DNA of 64,000 nucleotides, from NCBI GenBank assembly GCA_964402175.1, contig CAYOBN010000012.1, positions 1-64,000 on the forward strand, written 5' to 3'. Position numbers and translations under genes: made by a program. Positions 27,312-36,043 of this stretch are shown in pieces. Source of the DNA: JAWKUK01 sp964402175 (GTDB taxonomy: Bacteria > Planctomycetota > UBA1135 > GCA-002686595). The notes beneath the pieces are model-generated. The model saw only the letters and a list, made by a program, of their open reading frames with translations, had not been told where the DNA came from and ran no database searches. Within the stretch, counting starts at the first letter, position 1. Each line of letters begins with the position of its first letter.

Positions 27312-28103
27312 TCAGCGCAGCAGCGGCTCCGGCACCCGCGCGAGGCCCAGGGGCAACCACCGCACACACGGCCGGGGCGGCTCGACCAGCGGCGCGAGCA
27401 CCCGCCGCGCCATCCAGCGCTTGCCCCCCGGCCCGTCGAGGGTCAGCCCGTCCTCGAACGTCCCCCCCTCCGCGACGAGGTGGTGGGCCAGGTCGTACAG
27501 GAACCCGAGCACCTCGAACGGGGGCGCCAGGTCCGCCGGGAACGCCGCCTCCTGGTCCGGCGCGCCGAGCTGGCCGCAGCCGACGACGTCCGCGATGCGC
27601 CAGCCCTCGCCCGGGTCCGCGAGCCGCCCGTTGGTCCAGGCCTGCAGCGGCACCGCGCCCTGCTCCTCAGCGGCCGCCAGGATGCCGCCCAGCACGTTCC
27701 CGTCGCGCAGCGCCTCGCCGCGGGGGAAGAAGAGGGACGTCGCGTTGGGCTCCGCGAGGAGCGCCCGCGCGACATCCCCGAGGCCCAGGAGCGCCGCGCG
27801 CGGATCGTCCCGGTCCGCTGGCGCGACCGTCAGGAGCGCATGGCAGCGGTGGCGCTTCGCGAGGCCCGCCCCGGCCGGCCACAGGTGCGGCTGCGCGATC
27901 GCGCGCTCGAGCGAGAGCGGCGCCACCCCGGGCACCGTCGGCGCCTCGTCGTCCCACGGGGTGTCGTGCAGCGACAGGGTGAGCGCCCCGAGCGCCCGGT
28001 CCCAGAGCGCCCCGCACACCTCGCGCGCGCGCGCCTCGTCGAACGGGCCCAGCGCCAGCACCGCCGCGACGAGCGGCGGCGCGGCGGGTTCTGCCGTCTG
28101 CAT
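27312..28103 (-). CDS. DUF4261-like protein
   Basis: This 263-aa protein begins MQTAEPAAPP. A GTG at 28121 that overlaps the previous stop (GTGA) would add six residues and is a fair alternative. The pattern of short strands and helices fits DUF4261: VAAVLALGPFDEARA, then LTLSLHDTPW, then HRCHALLTVAP, then a C-terminal block with LGFLYDLAHHLV. The function of that family is unknown. There is no signal peptide. It is in line with the CRTAC1/TPR genes upstream on the same strand and may be part of their operon. Confidence 0.6.
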   Translation of the reverse strand: MQTAEPAAPPLVAAVLALGPFDEARAREVCGALWDRALGALTLSLHDTPWDDEAPTVPGVAPLSLERAIAQPHLWPAGAGLAKRHRCHALLTVAPADRDDPRAALLGLGDVARALLAEPNATSLFFPRGEALRDGNVLGGILAAAEEQGAVPLQAWTNGRLADPGEGWRIADVVGCGQLGAPDQEAAFPADLAPPFEVLGFLYDLAHHLVAEGGTFEDGLTLDGPGGKRWMARRVLAPLVEPPRPCVRWLPLGLARVPEPLLR

Positions 28104-28117
28104 GCTCGTAGCGCGGC

Positions 28118-29788
28118 TCACTTCGTGCCGCTGCCCTGGCGCAGCACGTGGTAGGCCCCCGGAGCGACGGCGTCGAACGACTCGGTCTTGCCGTTCGGCC
28201 AGCGCACTTCGATGCCCTCGACCGCCGTCAGCGCACCGAGGCCGAAGTGGGCCCGCGGGTCGTTGCTGGAGAGGTACGAGTAACACGGGTCCGCCTGCCG
28301 GGACATACGGCGGCCTTCACCCGCAGCGATCGAGACGGTCGCCCCGTGCACCAGGCGGCCCTTCGTATCGAGCAGCGTGAACCCCACCCAGTTGCCGCGC
28401 CGTTCTGCGATGTTGCGCAGCACCTTCACGCGGGCGTCGCGGTCGACGTACACGATGTCCATGGTGCCATCGTTGTCCAGGTCGCCGAACGCCGCGCCGC
28501 GGCTCGTTCCGATCAACGCTGCGAGGTTCGGGTCCTCGACCTGCTCGAACACGATGCGCTTCCCTTCGCGCTTGCCGCGGAAGAGGTGGTTCGGCTCGGC
28601 GTACGGATCATCGGCGAAGCGGTCCTCGACCGGCCACGCCTGCACCGCGCCGTTGGCGACGTAGAGGTCGCGCACACCGTCCAGGTCGAAGTCCTGGAAC
28701 CCCATCCCGAAGCCCGTGAAGCGCAAGCTGACCGCGGTCATGCCCAGCATGTTGCTGGCGTCGCGGTAGCGCCCGCGGTTGTTCTGATAGAAGGTGTTCT
28801 TCTCGCGGCGCAGGTGCGTCATGAAGAGGTCCAGGTCGCCGTCTTCGTCCAGGTCGACGAACTGCACGCCCATGCCGGCCTCCGGCGTCCCGTTGGCGTT
28901 GACCGCGCAGCCGCCCTCAGGCGCCACGTTCGTGAAGATGCCCTTGCCGTCGTTCTGCCACAGGAGGTTCGGCGTGGCGTCGTTGGCGACGTAGATGTCG
29001 AGGTCGCCGTCCTGGTCATGGTCGCCGACCGTGAGGCCGAGCCCGTTGCCGAACGCCACGTTCGCGCCCGAGCGCGTCGTCGAGTCCGTGAAACCGAGCC
29101 GCCCGTAGGTGTAGAAGATGTCCGTCGCAGGCGCGTTGTAGTTGTTCGGGCTGCAGTAGTCGCGCTCGGACTTGTAGTTGAAGCACGGCGTCTCGTTCTC
29201 CGGTGACCAACCCAGGTTGTTCACGACGTAGAGGTCGAGCAGCCCATCGCCGTTGCCGTCGAAGAACGCGGCGCTCGTGCCCCAGCGTTCGTCGGCGACC
29301 TTCATCTTCGCCGACACATCCGTGAACGTGCCGTTGCCGTTGTTCTGGTAGAGCACGTTCGGGCCGACGTTCGTGACGAAGAGGTCGATGTCACCGTCGC
29401 GGTCGAAGTCACCGCAAGCGGCGCCCATGCCGTAACCCGTATCCCCGACACCGGCAGCGTCGGTGACATCGGTGAAGCGCCACGCGCCATCCGCCGAGTC
29501 GTTGCGGAAGAGCTTGTTGCCAGGCCCTTCACCCGCGCCGTCGCGCAGCGAGCCCGACTGCACGAGGTACACGTCGAGGTCGCCGTCGCCGTCGTAATCG
29601 AACAGCGCCACGCCGCCGCCCATGATCTCGGGGAACCAGTAGTCGGGAGTCGCGCCGCTGACGTACGTCCAGTCGATGCCGGAGGCCACAGCGACCTCCT
29701 GGAACCAAGGTTTGACGGCGTCCTGGCCGGCTGCGGTGGCAGTCAGGGCCGAGGCTGCGATGAAGAGGGTGCGGAAGGCGGAGGACAT
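28118..29788 (-). CDS. Secreted CRTAC1-family protein (FG-GAP repeats, ASPIC/UnbV domain)
   Basis: Starting at the ATG that gives a clean signal peptide (FRTLFIAASALTATAAGQ), the protein is 556 aa. A GTG at 29824 overlapping the TPR gene stop would extend it by 12 residues. It has about six FG-GAP/VCBS repeats with calcium-binding DxDxDG loops (FDYDGDGDLDVYLV, FDRDGDIDLFV, HDQDGDLDIYVAND, LDEDGDLDLFM). The protein ends with an ASPIC/UnbV-type domain (NWVGFTLLDTKGRLVHGATVSI, RAHFGLG). It is thus a calcium-stabilised beta-propeller exported to the periplasm or surface. Pairing with a TPR gene is a recurrent arrangement. Confidence 0.9.
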   Translation of the reverse strand: MSSAFRTLFIAASALTATAAGQDAVKPWFQEVAVASGIDWTYVSGATPDYWFPEIMGGGVALFDYDGDGDLDVYLVQSGSLRDGAGEGPGNKLFRNDSADGAWRFTDVTDAAGVGDTGYGMGAACGDFDRDGDIDLFVTNVGPNVLYQNNGNGTFTDVSAKMKVADERWGTSAAFFDGNGDGLLDLYVVNNLGWSPENETPCFNYKSERDYCSPNNYNAPATDIFYTYGRLGFTDSTTRSGANVAFGNGLGLTVGDHDQDGDLDIYVANDATPNLLWQNDGKGIFTNVAPEGGCAVNANGTPEAGMGVQFVDLDEDGDLDLFMTHLRREKNTFYQNNRGRYRDASNMLGMTAVSLRFTGFGMGFQDFDLDGVRDLYVANGAVQAWPVEDRFADDPYAEPNHLFRGKREGKRIVFEQVEDPNLAALIGTSRGAAFGDLDNDGTMDIVYVDRDARVKVLRNIAERRGNWVGFTLLDTKGRLVHGATVSIAAGEGRRMSRQADPCYSYLSSNDPRAHFGLGALTAVEGIEVRWPNGKTESFDAVAPGAYHVLRQGSGTK

Positions 29789-29820
29789 GGGTGACACGTT
29801 CTGTTTCGGGCGCATCGGGA

Positions 29821-31485
29821 TCACTGGCCGCCTTCCTTCCGCGGCGGGGCTGGCGGGCCTGCGGCGTCGCGCTGCGCGCGCGCTTCGGCGATCTGACGGC
29901 GGACATCGGGCACGAACTGCGCGAGCTCGGGCCGCGTCGCCGCGAGGGGCAACATCAGGTCCGCGGCGCGTTCGGCGCTGTCGAGGTCACCGCCGTTGAA
30001 GTACGCGATGACCGCCATGCGGATCGCGTCGGGGTTGTCGCTGCCCACGGCGAGCAGCTTCGCGCCGACCTGGGGCAGGTCCGCTTGGCGCCCGCCGCTG
30101 GCGTAGGCCTGCACGAGGAACGAGAGCGCCTCGATGTTGTCGGGCGCGTTGGCGACGGCGAGCTCGGCGTACTTCACCATCTCGCGCGGCCGGCCCGTCA
30201 TCGCGTAGGTCTGCGCGAGGTGCTGGTAGAAGCGCGGCTCGGTGCAGCCCAGGCGCAGCGCGTTGGTGAACGACTGCAGGGCCCCTTGCAGCTTCTGCGG
30301 GTCCTGACCCGCCGTCTGCAGCAACACGAGGCCCGCGTAGTAATGGGCGCGGCCGAGCTGCGGCGTGAGCTCCAACGCCTTCGAGATCTTCGCGCGCGCA
30401 TCGGCGTCGAGGGCCTCCATACGCGCGACGGCTTCTTGCGCCGCGGGCTGCCCTGCGAGCTGCGCGGCCTGCGCTTGCAGCTCGCCCATCTCACCGAGCA
30501 AGAGGATCGTGTACTCGATGTACGTGTTCGCCGATTTCGGCTCGGCGGCGAGGCTCTTGTCGAGCAAGAACTTCGCGCCTGCGCGATCGCCGCCCATCAG
30601 CGACGCCCGCGCGGCGAGGTTCAGCACGAAGTGATCCTCGGGCCGCTCCTGCAGCATCGCCTGCAGCGCCACCGTGGCGCCCTGCAGGTCACCGGCGCGC
30701 AGTTGGTTCTCGATGCCCATCATCCGGCGGTTGTAGCCGCGGCCGAAGTCCGCGAGGCGATTCCAGTGCGGATCGATCGGGAACTCGGGATACGCGTCCA
30801 GGCCGCGCGCCAGCTCGAGCTTCGCCTCGTCATCGCGCCCGAGGTCGCGCAGGGCGAGCCCGAGCGTGTAACGCGCGTACTTCGAACCCGGATCCAGTGC
30901 GACGGCTTCGCGCGCCGCGGCCAGCGCGCCTTCGGCGTCGCCGAGGTCGAGCAACGTCTGCGCGAGGCCCACGCGGCTCGACGCCCACTGCAGGCCGCCG
31001 GGCGCGTTGGCCTCGGACGCGATCGCTTGGCGCCAGGCCGCGGCGGCTTCCTCGAGCCGACCGAGCGAGCGCAGCACGTCGCCATAACGCGCTTGCACGA
31101 CGGCCGTGTTGCGCAGGCGCTGGGCGGCCGCAGCGAGGTCCTCGACGGCGCCTTCGAGGTCGCCGTTGTACGACCGCACGAGCCCGCGCCGGTAGAGCCA
31201 CTCCGGTTTGTCCGGCAGCAGCGCGACGGCGTGGTCGTATTGTTTCTCGGCGAGCGCCCAGATCGTGTTCGCTTCGTACGCGAGCCCGAGGTCCGCGTGC
31301 AGCGCGCCGTCCGCGGGCTTCGCGCGCACGGCCTCGGCGAGCTCCTTGAACAGCTCGACCGTGCTGGCGTCCATACGCGCGGTATCGACGAGCACAGCGG
31401 GCGGGAAACCGTCCTGGGCGCGGCCGGGCGCGAGCGCGGCGAGGGCCAAGGCGGCGACGATGGCGGTCGGGAGATGACGTTGCAT
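29821..31485 (-). CDS. Secreted tetratricopeptide-repeat protein
   Basis: This 554-aa protein has a signal peptide (LPTAIVAALALAALAPGRAQ). At least eight TPR-like helical pairs follow, among them ALHADLGLAYEANTIWALAEKQ-type, WLYRRGLVRSYNGDLEGAV, YARYTLGLALRDLGRDDEAK and FYQHLAQTYAMTGRPREMV. It should act as a protein-protein scaffold outside the cytoplasm. The stop overlaps the GTG option of the CRTAC1 gene, so the two are probably made together. The C-terminal tail is Pro/Ala/Lys-rich. There is no enzyme motif. Confidence 0.88.
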   Translation of the reverse strand: MQRHLPTAIVAALALAALAPGRAQDGFPPAVLVDTARMDASTVELFKELAEAVRAKPADGALHADLGLAYEANTIWALAEKQYDHAVALLPDKPEWLYRRGLVRSYNGDLEGAVEDLAAAAQRLRNTAVVQARYGDVLRSLGRLEEAAAAWRQAIASEANAPGGLQWASSRVGLAQTLLDLGDAEGALAAAREAVALDPGSKYARYTLGLALRDLGRDDEAKLELARGLDAYPEFPIDPHWNRLADFGRGYNRRMMGIENQLRAGDLQGATVALQAMLQERPEDHFVLNLAARASLMGGDRAGAKFLLDKSLAAEPKSANTYIEYTILLLGEMGELQAQAAQLAGQPAAQEAVARMEALDADARAKISKALELTPQLGRAHYYAGLVLLQTAGQDPQKLQGALQSFTNALRLGCTEPRFYQHLAQTYAMTGRPREMVKYAELAVANAPDNIEALSFLVQAYASGGRQADLPQVGAKLLAVGSDNPDAIRMAVIAYFNGGDLDSAERAADLMLPLAATRPELAQFVPDVRRQIAEARAQRDAAGPPAPPRKEGGQ

Positions 31486-31516
31486 GTTCGGGGCTCGCAG
31501 GGGCGCTCAGCTCAGC

Positions 31517-32515
31517 TCAGCTCTGCTGTGCGCTCTCGCTCTGGCACTGTTCGAGGACCTCACGCACCGCGGCTTCTACGGGCTCGGGGGCGTGGAGTTG
31601 GAGCAAGTGATCGGCCTCGTCGACGTAGGAGAGGGTGCCCGCGCGGACCGCGCCCGCGATCCGCGCCCCTTCTTCGGCCCAGAGGCGATTGAACTCCGCG
31701 CGCGGAAACGTGCGCGGGACGCGGTCAGCGGCGAGCGTCTCGCGCGAGACGAGGACGTGGGTGGGCGGCGCGCCGAGGTCGCTCGCTCTTTGTACCTGCT
31801 CGAGCGTGCGCGCCTCCGCGGCGAGTTCTTGGGCTGCTGCGCGTCGGACGCGCGGGTCGAGCTCGAACGCGTCCAGGAGTCGGCGCTGCTTCGCAGGCAG
31901 CGGCAGCCATCCATTGCGCCCGCCGCGCCACGAGAGGAGCCGCACCACACCGAGCCGCGCGAGCAGGTTCCCGAAGTGGATCGCGAGCGGTGAGGCCTCG
32001 GGCGCCTCGACCTGTTCGCGCCGCAGCCGATCGCGGAGCGTGTCGGGATGGGGATCGACCAGCACCACACCCGCCGTCTCGAACGGATACCGGTGCGCGT
32101 AGACACGCGCGACGTGGGCCCCCGAACCGTGCGCGACGAGCACCGTGCGCCGCTTCGGATCCGGCACGAGCTTGCGCAGCATCTGGTGGAGCTCGCGCGC
32201 CAGCGATTCGCCGTCGCGCGGCTCTGGGCCCGGGTCGCTCCAACCGAGGCCCGCGCGGTCGTAGACGATCACCCGCGCGTCGGGCGCAAAGCGCTCGGGG
32301 AGGCTGCCCCAGTGGGTCGACCACGCGCCCTCGTCCGCCTCGAAGACGACCACCAGCGGGCCTGCCCCGTACGAGCGCGCGTGGAGCCGATGGCCGCCGA
32401 CATCCACGAGCTGCCCCGGGGCGGGCCAAGCGCGGCGGTCCCGACGGCGGCACCACGACTCGACGGCGTAGCCGGCGAGGGGCAGCAACAGCGGGGAGTA
32501 CGGGAGCAACGACAC
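31517..32515 (-). CDS. Alpha/beta hydrolase-fold protein lacking the nucleophile serine
   Basis: I chose the GTG at 32515, which opens a membrane-like segment (LLPYSPLLLPLAGYAV). The protein is 332 aa. DRAGLGWSDPGP is a textbook alpha/beta-hydrolase motif, and the fold runs to a late YVDEADHLLQLHAP that would supply the histidine. The nucleophile elbow, normally GHSxGG, reads AHGSGA: G130 occupies the serine position and S131 the next one. The enzyme may therefore be inactive or use the shifted serine, which would be unusual. It is transcribed toward the TPR/CRTAC1 genes, with a 31-bp gap. Confidence 0.72.
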   Translation of the reverse strand: MSLLPYSPLLLPLAGYAVESWCRRRDRRAWPAPGQLVDVGGHRLHARSYGAGPLVVVFEADEGAWSTHWGSLPERFAPDARVIVYDRAGLGWSDPGPEPRDGESLARELHQMLRKLVPDPKRRTVLVAHGSGAHVARVYAHRYPFETAGVVLVDPHPDTLRDRLRREQVEAPEASPLAIHFGNLLARLGVVRLLSWRGGRNGWLPLPAKQRRLLDAFELDPRVRRAAAQELAAEARTLEQVQRASDLGAPPTHVLVSRETLAADRVPRTFPRAEFNRLWAEEGARIAGAVRAGTLSYVDEADHLLQLHAPEPVEAAVREVLEQCQSESAQQS

Positions 32516-32703
32516 GGGGGGGCAGGATCCTATCCCGGCCCGCGCAAAGACAGGCTCAAAAGAGGAGCGCCGGCCCTGCCCGACCGGCGCTCCGAATCGT
32601 CTCCTGCCTACCCTCACCCGCGCCCAGGCTGCACTCGGAAGCGCGCCGAGCCGGGGGAGGCGACGCGTTGCAGTCCCGCGTCGGGCATCTCTCCGCTCCA
32701 ACC

Positions 32704-32739
32704 GGGGAGTTGGATGCGCGGACGCGCAAAAAACTCCCC
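32704..32739 (-). terminator. Hairpin after the minus-strand hydrolase
   Basis: GGGGAGTT and AACTCCCC arms (32704-32711 and 32732-32739) enclose a second GC palindrome. They lie 22 bp beyond the stop of the hydrolase at 32761. On the minus strand a run of T follows the first arm inside the loop. I infer a possible terminator. Another 10-bp hairpin is at 32564-32593. Confidence 0.45.
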
Positions 32740-32760
32740 GAATCCGGCGCGGGTTCCGGT

Positions 32761-33543
32761 TCAGGCCCCCGCGAGGTGGGCGCGCAGCGCGGCCACGACC
32801 GGCCCGGGGCGCTCCATCGGCGCCATGTGGCCCGCGCCCGGCACGACGACGGCGCGGCCGCGCGGGGCGGCGGCGGCCATCGCTTCGGACAGCGGGGGCG
32901 GGGTCAGCGCGTCGAGCTCGCCGCAGAGGGCCAGGAACGGCACGGCGAGGGAGCGCAGGACGGCCATCCGGTCCGGGCGGTCGCGCATCCCGCGCAGGGC
33001 GGCCACGATCGTCTCGTACGGGGTGGCCTCGATGGTCGTCAGGAGGCGCGCGCGCAGGGCGGCGTCCGTCCCGGGCGCGACGAGCTTGGCCACGAGCTCC
33101 CGCGCGAACGTGGCGCGGCCGACCTCGAGGAGGCGCTCGACCGCCGCGTCGCGCCGGGCGCGGCCGGCTTCGTCCTCGCCTTCGGCGCGCGAGTCGACGA
33201 GCGCGAGCGAGCGCAGGCGGCCCGGGTGGCGCTCGGCGAACGCGAGCGCCGCGTAGCCGCCCATCGACAGGCCGACGACGTGGGCGCGCTCGACGCCGAG
33301 GTGATCGAGCAGCCCCGCCAGGTCGTCGGCGTGCTGTTCCATCGTGAGCCGGTCGCCGCCAGGAATGGGGCTCCGGCCGAAGCCGCGGAGGTCGGGGGCG
33401 ATGCAGGTCGCGACGTCAGCGAGGCCCTCCCAGGTCTCCCGCCACATGCTGTGGTCGAGGGGAAAGCCGTGGACGAGCAGGGTGGGGGGGCCGGCGCCGT
33501 GGACGTGCGCGGCCAGAGGACGGTGCGGGTCGTGGGACAACAC
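32761..33543 (-). CDS. Alpha/beta-fold hydrolase, intact triad
   Basis: This 260-aa cytosolic-type protein starts at a GTG (LSHDPHRPLAAHVHG). LLVHGFPLDHSMW is the oxyanion region and VVGLSMGGYAAL has the nucleophile S93. LCGELDALTPP gives the acid D211 and PGAGHMAPMERP the base H239. It is close to the 3-oxoadipate enol-lactonase and pimeloyl-ester hydrolase group, but the substrate cannot be assigned. It has no clear operon partner and is divergent from the LamG-like gene, with 110 bp between the starts. Confidence 0.85.
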   Translation of the reverse strand: MLSHDPHRPLAAHVHGAGPPTLLVHGFPLDHSMWRETWEGLADVATCIAPDLRGFGRSPIPGGDRLTMEQHADDLAGLLDHLGVERAHVVGLSMGGYAALAFAERHPGRLRSLALVDSRAEGEDEAGRARRDAAVERLLEVGRATFARELVAKLVAPGTDAALRARLLTTIEATPYETIVAALRGMRDRPDRMAVLRSLAVPFLALCGELDALTPPPLSEAMAAAAPRGRAVVVPGAGHMAPMERPGPVVAALRAHLAGA

Positions 33544-33653
33544 GGGGGCGAGTGTAGTGGACCCGCCGGTCTTCTGGCGGCGCGCTACAGTGTCCCTGCG
33601 CGGGCTGTGTCTGCAGCCGCGCCTTCTCCGTTTCGATCTCTAGCTGAACGACC

Positions 33654-35189
33654 ATGCACCTGCGCCCCCTCTCCCTGCTCACCGCGCTCGCCGCGACTTC
33701 GGCCGCGGCCCTCGCCCAGAACGACGAGTGTGCGACCGCGACGACCCTGACCGCCGGTGTCGCGCTCCCTTTCGACACGTCGAGCGCGTCGCTGAGCGCG
33801 CCCGCTTGGCCGTGCGCCGGAGCGAGCACCTCGCCGGACCTCTGGTACGTCTTCACCGCCACGGTGACTGCGACCCACCGCTTCGAGACCTGCGGCTCCT
33901 CGTACGACACCGCGCTGCAGGTGTTCAGCGGCTCGTGCGCGGCGCTCACCTCGGTGGCCTGCAACGATGACTCCTGCCAGCTCTCGAGCCGCGTCGAGGT
34001 CCCGCTGAACGCGGGCGACGTGCGCTACATCCGCGTCGGCGGCTTCGGCGCGAACTCCATCGGAGCGGGCACGATCCTCGCCGAGCCGCTTGTGCCCGCC
34101 GCGCCGAGCCTCGTCGCGCACTATCCGCTCGACGACACGAACACGACCTGCGCTGACATCTCGGGCAACAACATCGTCGGCGTCTACAACGGCGGCACGC
34201 GCGGTCAGGCTGGCGCAGCGCCCGGTACGGGCTCGAGCGTCAGCTTCAACGGCGCTGGCGACCACGTCGAGATCTTCGGCGTGCCGCAGCTCGATCAGCT
34301 CATTCAGGACTTCACGGCGATGACGTGGTTCCGTGCGTCGGCGCTGCCCGTCGGCACCGCTGTCCAGCGCCTCTTCGGCAACCAAGGTCCGGGCGGGAGC
34401 TGGTCGTTCGGCCTGCGCGGTAACGTCGGCCTGCGGTTCACGACGCACGCGGTCCTCGACTACGACGTCCCGGTCGTGCTCAACGCGGGCCAGTGGTACC
34501 ACCTCGCGGTTGCGATGGACATCGGCAACGACGTCACCTTCTACCTGAACGGCGCTCCGATCGGCACCGTCGCAGGGACGCTGCCGGCGCGGACGCCGAA
34601 TACGTCCTACATGATCGGCGCCTGGAACCCGCCCGGCACGATCCCGGAGTTCTTCAACGGCAACCTGGACGACGTGCAGGTCTACGAGGGCGTGCTGACG
34701 CCCGCCCAGATCCAGCAGCTCTTCAACAACCCGGGGACGAGCCTCGGCTCGAACAGCGGCATCGGCACGACGTACTGCTCGCCCGCCGTCGCGAACTCGA
34801 CGGGCCAGCCGGCGGCGATCACCGCGGCCGGCAGCATCGTCGCGGCGACGAACAACGTCACGCTGACCGCGCGCCAACTGCCGCTGAACGCCTTCGGCTT
34901 CTTCCTGACGAGCCGCACCCAAGGCGCGATCAACCAGCCGGGCGGCAGCCAGGGTGTGCTCTGCCTCACGGGTTCGATCGGCCGTTATGTCGGCCCGGGC
35001 CAGATCCGTAACTCGGGCGCGACGGGCGAGTTCTCGCTCGCGCTGAACCTGACCCAGCACCCGACCCCGAGCGGCTTCGTGTCGGTCCTCGCGGGCGACA
35101 CCTGGAACTTCACCGCGTGGTACCGCGACGCGGTGGGCGGCGTGGCGACCTCGAACTTCACGAACGGGCGCTCGATCCTGTTCCAGTGA
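33654..35189 (+). CDS. Secreted LamG-domain protein with shared C-terminal domain
   Basis: This 511-aa protein has a signal peptide (LSLLTALAATSAAALAQ). Residues about 23-145 are a beta-sandwich with paired cysteines (CATATTLTAG, CNDDSCQL), like other secreted planctomycete sequences. Residues about 152-355 match a concanavalin/LamG module (LVAHYPLDD, FNGAGDHVEIFG, WYHLAVAMD, FYLNGAPIG, NLDDVQVYEGVL). From about 371 comes the shared C-terminal domain (TTYCSPAVANSTG, GGSQGVLCLTG, IGRYVGPGQI, WNFTAWYRD, SNFTNG). Binding of surface polysaccharide or protein is a reasonable guess for LamG. A perfect 20-bp hairpin follows the stop. Confidence 0.85.
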   Translation: MHLRPLSLLTALAATSAAALAQNDECATATTLTAGVALPFDTSSASLSAPAWPCAGASTSPDLWYVFTATVTATHRFETCGSSYDTALQVFSGSCAALTSVACNDDSCQLSSRVEVPLNAGDVRYIRVGGFGANSIGAGTILAEPLVPAAPSLVAHYPLDDTNTTCADISGNNIVGVYNGGTRGQAGAAPGTGSSVSFNGAGDHVEIFGVPQLDQLIQDFTAMTWFRASALPVGTAVQRLFGNQGPGGSWSFGLRGNVGLRFTTHAVLDYDVPVVLNAGQWYHLAVAMDIGNDVTFYLNGAPIGTVAGTLPARTPNTSYMIGAWNPPGTIPEFFNGNLDDVQVYEGVLTPAQIQQLFNNPGTSLGSNSGIGTTYCSPAVANSTGQPAAITAAGSIVAATNNVTLTARQLPLNAFGFFLTSRTQGAINQPGGSQGVLCLTGSIGRYVGPGQIRNSGATGEFSLALNLTQHPTPSGFVSVLAGDTWNFTAWYRDAVGGVATSNFTNGRSILFQ

Positions 35190-35215
35190 GCGCGCGCCGC
35201 GTTCGCTGATGGGCC

Positions 35216-35256
35216 ACCACCGGCCGCTGGGAACCCGGTTCCCAGCGGCCGGTGGT
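35216..35256 (+). terminator. Perfect 20-bp hairpin downstream of the LamG gene
   Basis: Arms 35216-35235 and 35237-35256 are fully complementary with a one-base loop, starting 27 bp after the stop. No T tract follows (CGTTCTGG). I infer a strong transcript-end or RNA-stabilising hairpin. Confidence 0.65.
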
Positions 35257-35559
35257 CGTTCTGGCGAGGTCCATTGCGCTTCGCGAGCGCGCGCTCGGGG
35301 CAAGTGCGAGGCCGCCGTGGTCGCTGCGCGGGTGTTCCCGGACGTGGGGTCGGTCAGCCATGGTCCCGCGCCGCGGGATCCATACGACTCGGTCAGTCGC
35401 TTCGCAGCGGACTTTCGGCCGAGCCGGCTGATGCAGGTCAGGGGATCGAATACGAAGGCGCGCGTACCGTCGCTCGAGGGACGACGCAGGATCCAGAGCA
35501 CACTGCCGTCCCTGCGTTACCTGATGCGGCTATGGACCAGTGGCGGCCAGTCCATGGGT

Positions 35560-35622
35560 TTCCCCCTGAACTCCAACGTTCCCGGCGCGCTGGAGATCAC
35601 GTACCGCTGGGCTGTGGTGTGA
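35560..35622 (+). pseudogene. Fragment of a shared C-terminal domain gene
   Basis: The plus frame reads SNVPGALEITYRW and then stops soon after. This matches SNFSGALEITFR at the end of the secreted propeller at 37755-39458, including a nearly identical 20-base DNA stretch (35584-35603 and 39436-39455). No start or upstream domain remains. I infer the 3' remnant of a deleted paralogue. The surrounding 35257-35932 holds no intact gene. Confidence 0.5.
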
Positions 35623-35679
35623 TGCGTGCGATGTCGCACCATGGGGCGCACAGTCGGGCGCACACTTGGGTATAAAGGT

Positions 35680-35757
35680 GTCCCATCCGTGGGACTGGGC
35701 CATGGGGTTTCCCTTGGGTTTGCCCCGAAAATGGCGGACGTTTCCCATCCGTGGGAC
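35680..35757. promoter_or_regulatory. Two TCCCATCCGTGGGAC palindromes
   Basis: GTCCCATCCGTGGGAC (35680-35695) and TCCCATCCGTGGGAC (35743-35757) are near-identical palindromes 62 bp apart, in an AT-richer patch upstream of the beta-helix gene. They share half-sites with the palindrome upstream of ppk. They may be operators of one regulator. No -35/-10 pair can be named with confidence. Confidence 0.4.
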
Positions 35758-35932
35758 AATTGCGCAATGGAACGAGAATTGCTGCAGCGAGAGGGCACTC
35801 GCATGCATCTGCGACCGTCGCGGATGCGCGCTTCCCCGCAATCCGCACGTCCTCAGTAACCTGCAAGGGCAGGGTGCCTAGAACGGTGAGCCGGATCGCA
35901 CTGCCACGAGGAAAGCCTGACATGCAAAGCTC

Positions 35933-35996
35933 AGCACGACAGCACGACAGCACGACAGCACGACAGCACGACAGCACGACAGCACGACAGCACGAG
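35933..35996 (+). repeat. Octanucleotide tandem repeat (AGCACGAC)x8
   Basis: Seven perfect units and one final unit with a single change (AGCACGAG) lie between an ATG at 35922 and the GTG start used for the beta-helix gene. The repeat has no stop codon in any plus frame. Its length is not a multiple of three, so a change in copy number shifts the frame. From ATG 35922, the present copy number puts the beta-helix frame out by two bases. Losing one unit or gaining two would fuse them. Confidence 0.85.
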
Positions 35997-36043
35997 GTAG
36001 CACACGCGGCGACCGCCGATCCCGACGCGCTGCGGCTGGTACC

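Noticed and set aside
29791..31692. A 633-codon plus-strand frame over the TPR gene
   Set aside because: The composition is typical of an antisense shadow, and the minus strand encodes TPR repeats with a signal peptide.
35933..35996. Octamer array as a CRISPR
   Set aside because: There are no spacers between units and the repeat is only 8 bp; it is a simple tandem repeat.
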